From Pseudomonas sp. SCB32 (GTDB taxonomy: Bacteria; Pseudomonadota; Gammaproteobacteria; Pseudomonadales; Pseudomonadaceae): 64,000 bases of DNA. The stretch's first letter is position 1. Every line of letters begins with the position of its first letter. The stretch spans positions 2,294,001 to 2,358,000 of the forward strand of contig NZ_CP045118.1 of the NCBI RefSeq assembly GCF_009189165.1, given 5' to 3'. This document shows, one piece after another, positions 32,693 to 41,228 of the stretch. A program made the position numbers and the translations under genes. The notes under the pieces were generated by a model. That model saw nothing but the letters and a program-made list of their open reading frames with translations. It did no database searches and had not been told where the DNA came from.

Positions 32693-33382
32693 TCAGTGCG
32701 TCAGGTTGACGTGGTAGAAGGTCACGCGGCCGCCTTCGTCGGTGGTGCCCTTGTTGTCGCTGATGTAGGCGCCGGCCTTGAAGTAGAGCAGCTGCTTGCT
32801 CCAGGTCGAGCTCAGGGCCTGACCGTAGTACTGCTTCTCGCCATCGGAGGTTTCGGCGCGCAGGCCCAGTTGGCCCGTGGAGGTCACGCGCAGGCTGTAG
32901 GTGACGCGCTCGTTCAGGCGCACATCCTTGAGCAACGGGATGTTCTTGCTGACCGTGTCGGTCGGGTGGTTGCGCACCAGCGCCTCGATGCTGCCGGTCT
33001 GGGTGTCGGGGTGATAGTAGTACTGCAGCTTCACCAGCGGCTCGCCGTCGCCGCTGGTGGGCGATTTGCTGTGGATCTGGCCGATGATGATCTTGTTCTG
33101 CGAGGGCACGCGGCCGACGCTCACGGTGGCCCGCAGCTCGTTGTCGCCGCCGGTGTAGTACCAGTTGTAGATGCTGCCGTCGCGCTTGGTCTCGCGCAGC
33201 TCGGTACGCGGGTAGGTGCTGTCTTCGGTGTGGGAGCCGTTGACCGGCACCCAGAACACGATAGTGTCGCCATCGCGCTTGAAGTAGCTGCTCTGGTAGC
33301 CGTTCAGCAGTTGCTGGGTGGTGATTTCGGTGGGGCGGGGGGCGCTGGGGATGGTCAGGTTCCAAGTGGAAAGGTCGATCAT
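32693..33382 (-). CDS. polysaccharide lyase family 7 (alginate lyase)
   Basis: 229 residues. The three PL7 motifs are visible: Y-P-R-T-E-L-R-E (Arg/Glu substrate contacts), I-I-G-Q-I-H-S-K-S (catalytic Gln/His) and Y-F-K-A-G-A-Y-I near the C-terminus (catalytic Tyr). Family members cleave alginate by beta-elimination. The protein begins directly at M-I-D-L-S-T-W-N-L-T with no signal peptide, so it is either cytoplasmic or exported by a non-Sec route. It sits between the thioesterase and nasT and is not part of an alginate cluster. Confidence 0.87.
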   Translation of the reverse strand: MIDLSTWNLTIPSAPRPTEITTQQLLNGYQSSYFKRDGDTIVFWVPVNGSHTEDSTYPRTELRETKRDGSIYNWYYTGGDNELRATVSVGRVPSQNKIIIGQIHSKSPTSGDGEPLVKLQYYYHPDTQTGSIEALVRNHPTDTVSKNIPLLKDVRLNERVTYSLRVTSTGQLGLRAETSDGEKQYYGQALSSTWSKQLLYFKAGAYISDNKGTTDEGGRVTFYHVNLTH

Positions 33383-33587
33383 GCTGTCTCGCTCACGAAG
33401 GGTTCGGATGCGACCGACAGGTACCTAGCCGGCGGGTCGCACTGCGGACTTCCATGGTCAGGCAATGGAAGCGAGGGCGCCGCGCGTTTCGCGCGGCGCG
33501 GGGAGGATACGCAGTGCCCGCGCGGGCGGGGGCCAGCAGCCAGGCTGGCGTTCTGACCGCGGGATGCCGCCGCTGGCAGATGGCCTG

Positions 33588-34166
33588 TCAGTGTCCGAGC
33601 ATTTCGTGCATTGCAATGATCTGTTCGGCTACCTGCACCAGCTTCTGCTGACGCCCCATGGCCTGGCGGCGCATCAGGGTATAGGCCTCTTCCTCGGCGC
33701 AGTCCTTCATTTTCATCAGCAGCCCCTTGGCCAGTTCGATGCGCTTGCGCTCGGCAAGCTGCTGGTCGCGGGCCTGGAGCTGCGCGCGCAGCGCCTGGTC
33801 GCTCTCGAAGCGGGCCATGGCGACGTCGAGGATCGGCTGCAGGCGTTGCGCCTGGATGCCTTCGACGATGTAGGCGCTGACCCCGGAACGGATGGCCTGG
33901 CGCATCACCTGCGGATCGTGCTCGTCGGTGAACATGACGATCGGACGCGGCTGGTCGCGGGTGACCAGCACCACCTGTTCCAGCACATCGCGGCCGGGGG
34001 ATTCAGTGTCGATGAGGATCACGTCCGGGCGCAGGGCTTCCACGCGTTGCGCCAGGTCCACGGTGAGACCGGATTCGTCGACCACGTCGAAGCCCGACTC
34101 CACCAGTGCCGCCTTGAGGCGCCCGACCTTCTTCGGGGTGTCGTTGATCAGCAGGACGCGGAGCAT
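33588..34166 (-). CDS. nasT: nitrate-responsive ANTAR antiterminator NasT
   Basis: 192 residues from the ATG at 34166, two bases after the nasS stop. An N-terminal pseudo-receiver domain (V-L-L-I-N-D-T-P, D-V-I-L-I-D-T-E) is followed by a coiled linker and the ANTAR RNA-binding domain (R-K-R-I-E-L-A-K-G-L-L-M-K-M-K...A-Y-T-L-M-R-R-Q-A-M). In Azotobacter and Pseudomonas, NasS holds NasT until nitrate or nitrite binds; free NasT then prevents termination in nitrate-assimilation leaders. The nirB and nasA leaders here carry matching target hairpins. Confidence 0.95.
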   Translation of the reverse strand: MLRVLLINDTPKKVGRLKAALVESGFDVVDESGLTVDLAQRVEALRPDVILIDTESPGRDVLEQVVLVTRDQPRPIVMFTDEHDPQVMRQAIRSGVSAYIVEGIQAQRLQPILDVAMARFESDQALRAQLQARDQQLAERKRIELAKGLLMKMKDCAEEEAYTLMRRQAMGRQQKLVQVAEQIIAMHEMLGH

Positions 34167-34168
34167 GC

Positions 34169-35371
34169 TTAACCTCGCTCCATCAGGGCGTTCAATTCGA
34201 AGCGGCGGGCATAGCCGGCCGGGTCGCTGCCGTCCCAGAGGCGACCGTCGATCAGGGTCGAGGCGCGCATCTCGGCGTCCGGCACGCTGACGCCCACAGC
34301 ACTGGCAGCTTCGCGGTACAGGTCGAGTTGCTGGACTTGGCGGGCGATGCCGAGGTAGTCGACGTCCTCGCGAAGCAGGCCCCAGCGGCGGAACTGGGTC
34401 ATGAACCACATGCCGTCGGACAACCAGGGGAAATTGGCCTGGCCGCCGTCGAAGAAGTGCAGCGGGTGGGCATCCTGCCAGGCGTGGCCGAGGCCGTCCT
34501 GGTAACGGCCGAGCAGGCGCGGCTCGATGCTGGAGAGCGGGGCGTCGACGTAGTCCTGACCGCTGACCAGTTGCGCCGCGCTGCGCAGGTTGTCCTCGCT
34601 GGCCTCGATGAAGCGGCTGGCGTCGAGAATGCTCATCACCAGGGCGCGGGCGGCATTGGGGTATTGCTCGACAAAGGCGCGGGTGGCGCCCAGGACCTTT
34701 TCCGGGTGGTCCGGCCAGATCTGCTGGCTGGTGGCCAGGGTGAAGCCCATGCCTTCGTCCACCGCCAGCGCGCCCCATGGGCCGCCGGCGCAGAAGCCGT
34801 CGATCCGCCCCGCCTTCAGGTGCTCCACCATCTGCGCCGGAGGCACCACCAGCGAGCGCACGTCGCGCAGCGGATGGATGCCGTGGGCGGCCAGCCAGTA
34901 GTACAGCCACAGTGCGTGGGTGCCGGTGGGGAAGGTGTGCGCCAGGGTCAGCGGCGCACCGTTCTGGCGCACGTGGTGCTGGAGTGCTTCAGCGCAGGTC
35001 ACACCGTCGCGCATCAGCGGCGCGGAAAGGTTGATCGACTGGCCGTTCTGGCACAGCCCCATGAGCACGGCCATCTCGGTGGCGGGTGTGCCGCCAAGAC
35101 CGAGCTGCATGCCATAGATCAGGCCGTAGAGGCCCTGTGCCGCGTCCAGTTCGCCGCTGAGCAGACGGTCGCGCAGGCCGGCCCAGGAACTCTGCCGCTG
35201 CAGATTGAGGGTCAGGCCATAGGGTTGGGCGAAGCCCTGCGTGGCAGCGACCACCAGGGATGCGGAGTCGGTGAGGGCCATGAAGCCCAGGTTCAGCGCG
35301 GTCTTCTCCGGCGCGTCGGAGCCGGCGACCCAGGCCAGGCTGTCGGGGCGGCCGCGTGTGCTGTCGATCAT
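34169..35371 (-). CDS. nasS: nitrate-sensing protein NasS (NrtA-like, cytoplasmic)
   Basis: 400 residues from the ATG at 35371 (AGAGGTGG upstream). It resembles the ABC-type nitrate-binding protein NrtA (L-N-L-G-F-M-A-L-T-D-S-A-S-L-V-V-A; G-L-Y-G-L-I-Y-G-M-Q; F-P-T-G-T-H) but has no signal peptide or lipobox, as expected for the cytoplasmic sensor NasS. It binds nitrate and controls release of NasT, encoded next with a two-base gap. An intrinsic terminator lies in its upstream region. Confidence 0.94.
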   Translation of the reverse strand: MIDSTRGRPDSLAWVAGSDAPEKTALNLGFMALTDSASLVVAATQGFAQPYGLTLNLQRQSSWAGLRDRLLSGELDAAQGLYGLIYGMQLGLGGTPATEMAVLMGLCQNGQSINLSAPLMRDGVTCAEALQHHVRQNGAPLTLAHTFPTGTHALWLYYWLAAHGIHPLRDVRSLVVPPAQMVEHLKAGRIDGFCAGGPWGALAVDEGMGFTLATSQQIWPDHPEKVLGATRAFVEQYPNAARALVMSILDASRFIEASEDNLRSAAQLVSGQDYVDAPLSSIEPRLLGRYQDGLGHAWQDAHPLHFFDGGQANFPWLSDGMWFMTQFRRWGLLREDVDYLGIARQVQQLDLYREAASAVGVSVPDAEMRASTLIDGRLWDGSDPAGYARRFELNALMERG

Positions 35372-35504
35372 TTCCACCTCTGAAGGCAAAGGGCGCCGCC
35401 TCTCCGGCCGTCGATGGGCGAAGGGGGCGACGTCATCGTCTTTCAGGGCCCGCCGTTGGGCTGCCTGTTTCTGGGCGTACAGCAAGGGGTGTGCCAGGCG
35501 CGGT

Positions 35505-35537
35505 GGAAAAAACAAGCCCCGCCACAAGGGCGGGGCT
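35505..35537 (-). terminator. terminator upstream of nasS
   Basis: On the minus strand AGCCCCGCC and GGCGGGGCT form a nine-bp stem followed by TTGTTTTTT. It lies 134 bases before the nasS start and 200 bases after the acnB stop. It may be a second acnB terminator or an attenuator in a nasST leader; no A1/G4 hexaloop pair was found beside it. The rest of 35372-35742 shows no gene. Confidence 0.7.
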
Positions 35538-35693
35538 CAGAGGAAGGGAGCCACCTCTGGAGGGTTCCATCAAGGGCACCTGAGCACCGGAATGGGCAGG
35601 GCCTGCTGACACCTTAGACGCGCGGGTCGCAGCCGCAACGGTCAATAAGTATTAGGCCCATCGCGAGGGCGGGCGCCTCCATAACGAGCGCTG

Positions 35694-35726
35694 CAAAAGA
35701 AAAGCCCCGCACGGGGCGGGGCTTTT
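35694..35726. terminator. acnB terminator
   Basis: AAAGCCCCGC (35701-35710) pairs with GCGGGGCTTT (35716-35725). The minus strand continues into TTTTCTTTTGC, so it ends the acnB transcript, 17 bases after the stop. T's on the plus strand make it weakly bidirectional. Confidence 0.88.
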
Positions 35727-35742
35727 CATCACGCTAGGAGTC

Positions 35743-38352
35743 TCAGACCTGAACGGCCGGGATCTTCGCGTTGGCAGCAGCTTCGCGGAACTCGGCGATC
35801 TGGTCGAAGCTCAGGTAGCGGTAGATATCGGCAGACATGCTGTCGATGTCCTTCGCGTAGGCCATGTACTCCTCGACGGTCGGCAGTTTGCCGATGATCG
35901 AAGCGACAGCGGCCAGCTCGGCGGATGCCAGGAACACGTCGGTGGCGTCGCCCAGACGGTTCGGGAAGTTCCGGGTCGAAGTGGAGACCACGGTCGAACC
36001 GGTCTGTACGCGAGCCTGGTTACCCATGCACAGCGAGCAGCCCGGCATTTCCATGCGCGCGCCAGCCTTGCCGTAGATGCCGTAGTAGCCTTCTTCGGTC
36101 AGTTGGTGGGCGTCCATCTTGGTCGGCGGAGCCAGCCACAGACGGGTCGGAATGCCACCCTTGACCTTGTCCAGCAGTTTGCCGGCAGCGCGGAAGTGAC
36201 CGATGTTGGTCATGCAGGAGCCGATGAAGACTTCATCGATCTTGCGGCCTTCGACGCTGGACAGCAGACGGGCGTCGTCCGGGTCGTTCGGAGCGCAGAG
36301 TACCGGCTCCTTGACGTCGGCCAGGTCGATCTCGATGACCGCGGCGTACTCGGCGTCCTTGTCGGCTTCCAGCAGTTGCGGGTTGGCCAGCCAGGCTTCC
36401 ATCGCTTGCGCGCGGCGCTCCAGGGTGCGGGCGTCGCCGTAGCCTTCGCCGATCATCCAGCGCAGCAGGGTGATGTTGGACTTCAGGTACTCGGCGATGG
36501 CGTCTTCCGGCAGCTTGATGGTGCAACCGGCAGCCGAACGCTCGGCGGAGGCGTCGGACAGCTCGAAGGCTTGTTCGACGGTCAGGTCGTTCAGACCTTC
36601 GATCTCGAGAATGCGGCCGGAGAAGATGTTCTTCTTGCCTTTCTTCTCGACGGTCAGCAGGCCAGCCTGGATCGCGTAGTAGGGGATCGCATGGACCAGG
36701 TCACGCAGGGTGATGCCCGGTTGCAGCTTGCCCTTGAAGCGCACCAGAACCGACTCGGGCATGTCCAGCGGCATGACGCCGGTGGCAGCGGCGAAGGCGA
36801 CCAGGCCGGAACCGGCCGGGAAGCTGATGCCGATCGGGAAGCGGGTGTGCGAGTCGCCGCCGGTGCCGACGGTGTCAGGCAGCAGCATGCGGTTCAGCCA
36901 GCTGTGGATGATGCCGTCGCCCGGACGCAGGGAAACACCGCCGCGGGTCATCATGAAGTCCGGCAGGGTGTGGTGGGTCTTGACGTCGATCGGCTTCGGA
37001 TAAGCAGCGGTGTGGCAGAAGGACTGCATCACCAGGTCGGCGGAGAAGCCCAGGCAAGCCAGGTCTTTCAGCTCGTCGCGGGTCATCGGGCCGGTGGTGT
37101 CCTGGGAACCGACGGTGGTCATCTTCGGTTCGCAGTAGGTGCCCGGACGTACGCCCTGGCCTTCGGCCAGACCGCAGGCGCGGCCAACCATCTTCTGGGC
37201 GAGAGTGAAGCCCTTGCCGCTGTCGGTCGGTGCTTCCGGCTTCTTGAACAGGTCGGACGCAGCCAGACCCAGCTCGGCGCGGGCCTTCTCGGTCAGGCCA
37301 CGGCCAACGATCAGCGGGATACGGCCGCCGGCGCGGACTTCGTCCAGCAGAACCGGGGTCTTCAGCTCGAAGGTGGTGACCACTTCGCCGCTGTCATTAC
37401 GCACGACCTTGCCTTCGTACGGGTATACGTCGATGACGTCGCCCATGGCCAGGTTGGTGCAGTCGAATTCGATCGGCAGGGCACCGGCGTCTTCCATGGT
37501 GTTGTAGAAGATCGGGGCGATCTTGGTGCCGAAGCAGAAGCCGCCAGCGCGCTTGTTCGGAACGTAGGGAATGTCGTCGCCGAAGAACCACAGCACCGAG
37601 TTGGTGGCGGACTTACGGGACGAACCGGTGCCGACCACGTCACCGACGTAGGCGACCGGGAAGCCTTTGGCTTTGACGGCTTCGATCTGCTTCAGCGGAC
37701 CGACGGAGCCCGCCTGGATCGGCTCGATGCCGTCGCGGGCCATTTTCAGCATGGCCAGGGCGTGCAGCGGGATGTCAGGGCGCGACCAGGCGTCCGGAGC
37801 GGGGGACAGGTCGTCGGTGTTGGTTTCGCCGGGGACCTTGAACACGGTCAGGGTCAGCTTCTCGGCGACGGCCGGACGGGCCTTGAACCACTCGCCTTCG
37901 GCCCAGGACTGCAGCACGGCCTTGGCGGCGGCGTTGCCTTTCTTGGCGCGCTCGGCGACGTCGTGGAAGGCGTCGAACATCAGCAGGGTGTGCTTCAGTT
38001 GCTCGGCGGCGACTTCGGCCAGCTCGGCGCTGTCCAGCAGCTCGACCATGGTGGCGATGTTGTAGCCACCCTGCATGGTGCCCAGCAGCTCAATGGCGCG
38101 GGTCTTGGTCAGCAGCGGGGAGGTGGCTTCGCCCTTGGCGACGGCGGAAAGGAAACCGGCCTTGACGTAGGCGGCTTCGTCGACGCCCGGCGGCACGCGA
38201 TTGGTGATCAGATCGAGGAGGAATTCTTCTTCGCCGGCCGGCGGGTTCTTCAGGAGTTCGACCAGACCAGCGGTCTGCTCGGCGTTCAGCGGCTGGGGCA
38301 CGACGCCCTGGGCGGCACGCTCTTCTACGTGTTTGCGGTAGGCTTCAAGCAC
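35743..38352 (-). CDS. acnB: bifunctional aconitate hydratase 2 / 2-methylisocitrate dehydratase
   Basis: 869 residues from the GTG at 38352, giving [16 protein letters not shown], the usual N-terminus and length; GAGGG precedes it, and the longer open frame is not supported. The HEAT-like N-terminal domain of AcnB comes first, then the swivel domain, then the catalytic core. Cluster-binding cysteines are visible in I-G-S-C-M-T-N-I-G and [11 protein letters not shown]. It interconverts citrate and isocitrate in the TCA cycle; the apo-form can bind mRNA in other bacteria. Confidence 0.97.
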   Translation of the reverse strand: MLEAYRKHVEERAAQGVVPQPLNAEQTAGLVELLKNPPAGEEEFLLDLITNRVPPGVDEAAYVKAGFLSAVAKGEATSPLLTKTRAIELLGTMQGGYNIATMVELLDSAELAEVAAEQLKHTLLMFDAFHDVAERAKKGNAAAKAVLQSWAEGEWFKARPAVAEKLTLTVFKVPGETNTDDLSPAPDAWSRPDIPLHALAMLKMARDGIEPIQAGSVGPLKQIEAVKAKGFPVAYVGDVVGTGSSRKSATNSVLWFFGDDIPYVPNKRAGGFCFGTKIAPIFYNTMEDAGALPIEFDCTNLAMGDVIDVYPYEGKVVRNDSGEVVTTFELKTPVLLDEVRAGGRIPLIVGRGLTEKARAELGLAASDLFKKPEAPTDSGKGFTLAQKMVGRACGLAEGQGVRPGTYCEPKMTTVGSQDTTGPMTRDELKDLACLGFSADLVMQSFCHTAAYPKPIDVKTHHTLPDFMMTRGGVSLRPGDGIIHSWLNRMLLPDTVGTGGDSHTRFPIGISFPAGSGLVAFAAATGVMPLDMPESVLVRFKGKLQPGITLRDLVHAIPYYAIQAGLLTVEKKGKKNIFSGRILEIEGLNDLTVEQAFELSDASAERSAAGCTIKLPEDAIAEYLKSNITLLRWMIGEGYGDARTLERRAQAMEAWLANPQLLEADKDAEYAAVIEIDLADVKEPVLCAPNDPDDARLLSSVEGRKIDEVFIGSCMTNIGHFRAAGKLLDKVKGGIPTRLWLAPPTKMDAHQLTEEGYYGIYGKAGARMEMPGCSLCMGNQARVQTGSTVVSTSTRNFPNRLGDATDVFLASAELAAVASIIGKLPTVEEYMAYAKDIDSMSADIYRYLSFDQIAEFREAAANAKIPAVQV

Positions 38353-38781
38353 AGTATTTCCCTCATCAGTGGTCCCGGAGGACGCGTATCCAGGAGACCC
38401 TTCCGATCCATTCGTCAGGCATGGTGGACGGTAATCCACTGACCTACGACGGCACCGGCGATCTCCGGGCAGAAGCTGTTTTCAAAGTTTTACGCCGGGG
38501 AGGCCTGAAACTGATGGGGCTGGACGCTTGAGGGGAGCGCCCAGACCGCGCGGCTGCCGGAATCTGTGCTTCGTGACGCTTTGAAAACAGCTTCTTTCGG
38601 ACAATGACGCCAAAAAGGCGAAGGGATTCTAATGGAAAAAAACGGTGTTGGTAAGCCGATTTGCTACCCCCGCAAGGGTGATATCGCCTAGACAATGGTC
38701 GTGTTCGACGGCTCGGCAATGCGGTTTGCGATGAAGCCGCTCGGACACTAATATGCCGCTTTGCCCGCTATTCGATCCGTC
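38353..38781. other. acnB upstream region with a 17-bp inverted repeat
   Basis: 429 bases without a convincing gene, between divergent acnB and the DUF1289 gene. AGAAGCTGTTTTCAAAG (38471-38487) and its exact complement (38579-38595) lie 91 bases apart. The segment between them is GC-rich. The rest should hold the acnB promoter, but no confident -35/-10 pair was found. The long arms could form the base of a structured RNA or mark a small mobile element. Confidence 0.45.
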
Positions 38782-39258
38782 ATGTCCTCTCAGCGCATCA
38801 AAACCCCCTGCGTCGGCCTCTGCTCGACGGTCTATGGCGACCTGGTCTGCCGTGGCTGCAAGCGTTTCCACCATGAAGTGGTGAACTGGAACGGCTACGG
38901 TGACGAGGAAAAGCGCTCCGTGCTGAGCCGCCTGGAGGCTCTGCTCGCCCAGGTAATGATGGCCAAGCTGGAGGTCTTCGATGCGCAGCGCCTGCGTGCG
39001 CAACTGGAGCAACGGCAGATCCGCTTCGTCCCCGACCAGTCGCCATATTGCTGGGCCTACCAGCTGATCGCCCGTGGTTCGCGGATGATCAACCAGGTGG
39101 AGGCCTATGGCCTGGCGCTGCTGCCGGAATTCCGCGACTGGCCGCTGCCGGACCTGCGCGATGCCATCGACAAGGAGTTCTTTATCCTCTCCGAGGCGCA
39201 CTACGAGCGCTATATCGCCCCGCGCTTCCTGGCCGAAGGCATGGAGTCGCGGGTCTGA
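38782..39258 (+). CDS. DUF1289 family small Cys-rich protein
   Basis: 158 residues from the ATG at 38782. The N-terminus carries the DUF1289 cluster T-P-C-V-G-L-C-S-T-V-Y-G-D-L-V-C-R-G-C-K-R, with four cysteines likely binding zinc or an Fe-S centre. The remainder is helical, with I-L-S-E-A-H-Y-E-R-Y-I near the C-terminus. No signal peptide. Function unknown. It is divergent from acnB and ends in its own terminator. Confidence 0.82.
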   Translation: MSSQRIKTPCVGLCSTVYGDLVCRGCKRFHHEVVNWNGYGDEEKRSVLSRLEALLAQVMMAKLEVFDAQRLRAQLEQRQIRFVPDQSPYCWAYQLIARGSRMINQVEAYGLALLPEFRDWPLPDLRDAIDKEFFILSEAHYERYIAPRFLAEGMESRV

Positions 39259-39271
39259 CCCGGCCTGCATG

Positions 39272-39300
39272 AAAAAGCCGCCCGATGGGCGGCTTTTTTT
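39272..39300 (+). terminator. terminator of the DUF1289 gene
   Basis: AAAAAGCCGCCC pairs with GGGCGGCTTTTT around a GAT turn, followed by T's. 13 bases after the stop codon. Confidence 0.9.
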
Positions 39301-39310
39301 GTGGGGGCTT

Positions 39311-39388
39311 TGTAGGAGCGAGCTTGCTCGCGAACCGCCCAGCACCTCAATTGCCGGAAAATGGTTCGCGAGCAAGCTCGCTCCTACA
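39311..39388. repeat. REPIN: inverted pair of REP sequences
   Basis: TGTAGGAGCGAGCTTGCTCG at 39311 faces its complement ending in CTCCTACA at 39388, with arms extending through CGAACC/GGTTCG and a 30-base spacer. Classical Pseudomonas REPIN between convergent genes. Confidence 0.88.
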
Positions 39389-39419
39389 CGTCGTCACTGC
39401 GACCACTGGCGGAGTACCG

Positions 39420-40283
39420 TCAGGGCTGTGCGGCCAGCTCTTCCAGGTGGGCGATGATGTCGTCCGGCTTGAGCACCAGGACGTCGCTTTCCAGCGCATC
39501 CAGCACCACCTCGGCGGTATTGCCGATCAGGGCGCCGGAGAAGCCGGTACGCGCCACGCTGCCGATCACCGTGACGGCAGCCGTCAGGTTGTGCGCGGTG
39601 CGCGGGATGAGTATGTCGGCCGGGCCTTCCTCGATGTGCAGGTGGTCGTTGTCGACGCCGTACTCAGCCTGGAACGCCCGGCAAGCCTCACGGTACTTGG
39701 CCTCGATGGTTTCGCTGAGCTGGAAGGTCGGGTCGGCGGCCGACAGCATCGGCGAGGGGTGGGCGCTGATCACATGCAGCTCGCCATGGGCCAGCCCGGC
39801 AATGTCATAGGCATGGCTGACGATCCCGGCATGCAGGGTGCGGTGCTCGCTGTCGCTATTGCCCACGTCCACCGCTGCAAGGATGTTGCGCCCGGCCCAG
39901 GGCTGGTTGGTTTTTACCAGCAGCACGGGGGAAGGGCAGTGGCGCAGCAGCTTCCAGTCGTCCGGGGTCAACAGCGCCTTCTTCAGCGGGTTGTCGGGGC
40001 TGTGCTGCTTGATCACCAGGCCGCAGCCTTCGGCTTGCTGCTCGGCGATGATGGTGTGCTGCAGGCTGTCCTTCCAGGATTGCCTGCTGGAGGCGCTGAA
40101 GCCTTCCTCGCGCAGTCCCTGGGTGATCTCCTCGAGCGCCGCCGTGCAGTCGCCGCGCTTCTCGCAGGCCAGCAGGTGCAGGTGGGACTGGGTGACGCTG
40201 GCGATCAGCCGCGCCCGTTTCAGGGCGAGACCGTCCGGCTGGTCAGGGTCCACGACTACGAGGATGCTACGGATGGCTTGCAT
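39420..40283 (-). CDS. universal stress protein with two tandem USP domains
   Basis: 287 residues from the ATG at 40283 (GGGAGA upstream); the frame is open much further upstream but only opposite miaE. Domain one begins M-Q-A-I-R-S-I-L-V-V-V-D-P, domain two near R-N-I-L-A-A-V-D-V-G-N. The second holds an ATP-binding-like G-S-V-A-R-T-G-F-S-G-A-L-I-G-N-T-A-E motif; the first lacks it. This UspE-like arrangement suggests a stress or starvation role. Divergent from miaE. Confidence 0.88.
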   Translation of the reverse strand: MQAIRSILVVVDPDQPDGLALKRARLIASVTQSHLHLLACEKRGDCTAALEEITQGLREEGFSASSRQSWKDSLQHTIIAEQQAEGCGLVIKQHSPDNPLKKALLTPDDWKLLRHCPSPVLLVKTNQPWAGRNILAAVDVGNSDSEHRTLHAGIVSHAYDIAGLAHGELHVISAHPSPMLSAADPTFQLSETIEAKYREACRAFQAEYGVDNDHLHIEEGPADILIPRTAHNLTAAVTVIGSVARTGFSGALIGNTAEVVLDALESDVLVLKPDDIIAHLEELAAQP

Positions 40284-40454
40284 GATCGTCTCCCTTCGTG
40301 CGCGTTGTTTATGTGGAACAACTGTAGTCGGGATATCACCGTCATGACGTTGAGGCATATCAAGGGCGGACGCTGGTTCCGCGCGGCGGCATTCGTATAA
40401 TGCCCCGCATTTATGACACCGGCCAGCCGGTGGGACGCTTCGTTGGAGTTGAGC

Positions 40455-41066
40455 ATGTTGTCTGAAATCAGGGAATTCCTCGGTTGTGCCACGCCGGATG
40501 CGTGGGTGGAAGCCGCGCTGCGGGATCAGGCGGTGATGCTGATCGACCACAAGAACAACGAGTTCAAGGCCGCCAGCACGGCCCTGGCCCTGATCGCCAA
40601 GTACAGCGCTCACGAAGAACTGGTGAACTTCATGTCGCGCCTGGCCCGCGAGGAGCTGCGCCACCACGAGCAGGTGCTGGCGATCCTGAAGAAGCGTGGC
40701 ATCCCACTGCGGCCGATCTCCGCCAGCCGTTATGCGTCGGGCCTGCGCGCCGTGGTACGCAACCACGAGCCGCGCAAGCTGGTGGATACGCTGATCGTCG
40801 GCGCCTTCATCGAGTGCCGCAGCTGCGAGCGCTTTGCCGCGCTGGTGGATCATCTGGATGCCGATCTCGCCAAGTTCTACGGCTCGCTGCTGAAATCCGA
40901 GGCGCGGCACTTCCAGGGTTACCTGAGCCTGGCCCGCCGTTATGGCGACGATGCCGATATCGATCAGCGCGTGACGGAGATCCGCGAAGTTGAGGCTGGC
41001 CTGATCCTGTCGCCGGACAGCGAGTTCCGCTTCCACAGTGGCGTGCCGGTCGAGTTAGCGGCCTGA
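40455..41066 (+). CDS. miaE: tRNA-(ms2io6A37) hydroxylase
   Basis: 203 residues from the ATG at 40455 with GGAG seven bases upstream. A ferritin-like diiron fold is shown by A-R-E-E-L-R-H-H-E-Q-V-L, G-A-F-I-E-C-R-S-C-E-R-F and K-S-E-A-R-H-F-Q-G-Y, which supply Glu and His ligands. MiaE adds the final hydroxyl to the isopentenyl group at A37 of tRNAs reading UNN codons. Monocistronic, with its own terminator. Confidence 0.92.
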   Translation: MLSEIREFLGCATPDAWVEAALRDQAVMLIDHKNNEFKAASTALALIAKYSAHEELVNFMSRLAREELRHHEQVLAILKKRGIPLRPISASRYASGLRAVVRNHEPRKLVDTLIVGAFIECRSCERFAALVDHLDADLAKFYGSLLKSEARHFQGYLSLARRYGDDADIDQRVTEIREVEAGLILSPDSEFRFHSGVPVELAA

Positions 41067-41087
41067 CTCACCGACTGGAATGAAAGG

Positions 41088-41110
41088 AGCGCCCTGATGG
41101 GCGCTTTTTT
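41088..41110 (+). terminator. miaE terminator
   Basis: AGCGCCC pairs with GGGCGCT around TGAT, followed by T's. It lies 22 bases after the miaE stop. Confidence 0.88.
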
Positions 41111-41123
41111 CTTTGCTGCTTTT

Positions 41124-41207
41124 TGTAGGAGCGAGCTTGCTTGCTCGCGAACCAATCCAGAGCCGGAGCTGCCGGGAAATCCGTTCGCGAGCAAGCTCGC
41201 TCCTACA
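41124..41207. repeat. REPIN with a 4-bp expansion in the left arm
   Basis: The left copy reads TGTAGGAGCGAGCTTGCTTG then CTCGCGAACC, with an extra TTGC compared with the right copy (complement of TGTAGGAGCGAGCTTGCTCG). The two copies face each other with a 30-base spacer, between convergent miaE and the SPFH gene. Confidence 0.85.
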
Positions 41208-41228
41208 GGTTTGGATTCCGATTCAGGC

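Noticed and set aside
35515..35600. Third ANTAR target upstream of nasS
   Set aside because: Candidate loops beside the terminator, such as AGAGGT, have stems of only two base pairs and do not overlap the terminator arm, unlike the nirB and nasA leaders.
36103..38442. Open frame of 779 codons on the plus strand opposite acnB
   Set aside because: Antisense shadow of acnB: Gly/Gln/Val/Asp-rich composition and no ribosome site.
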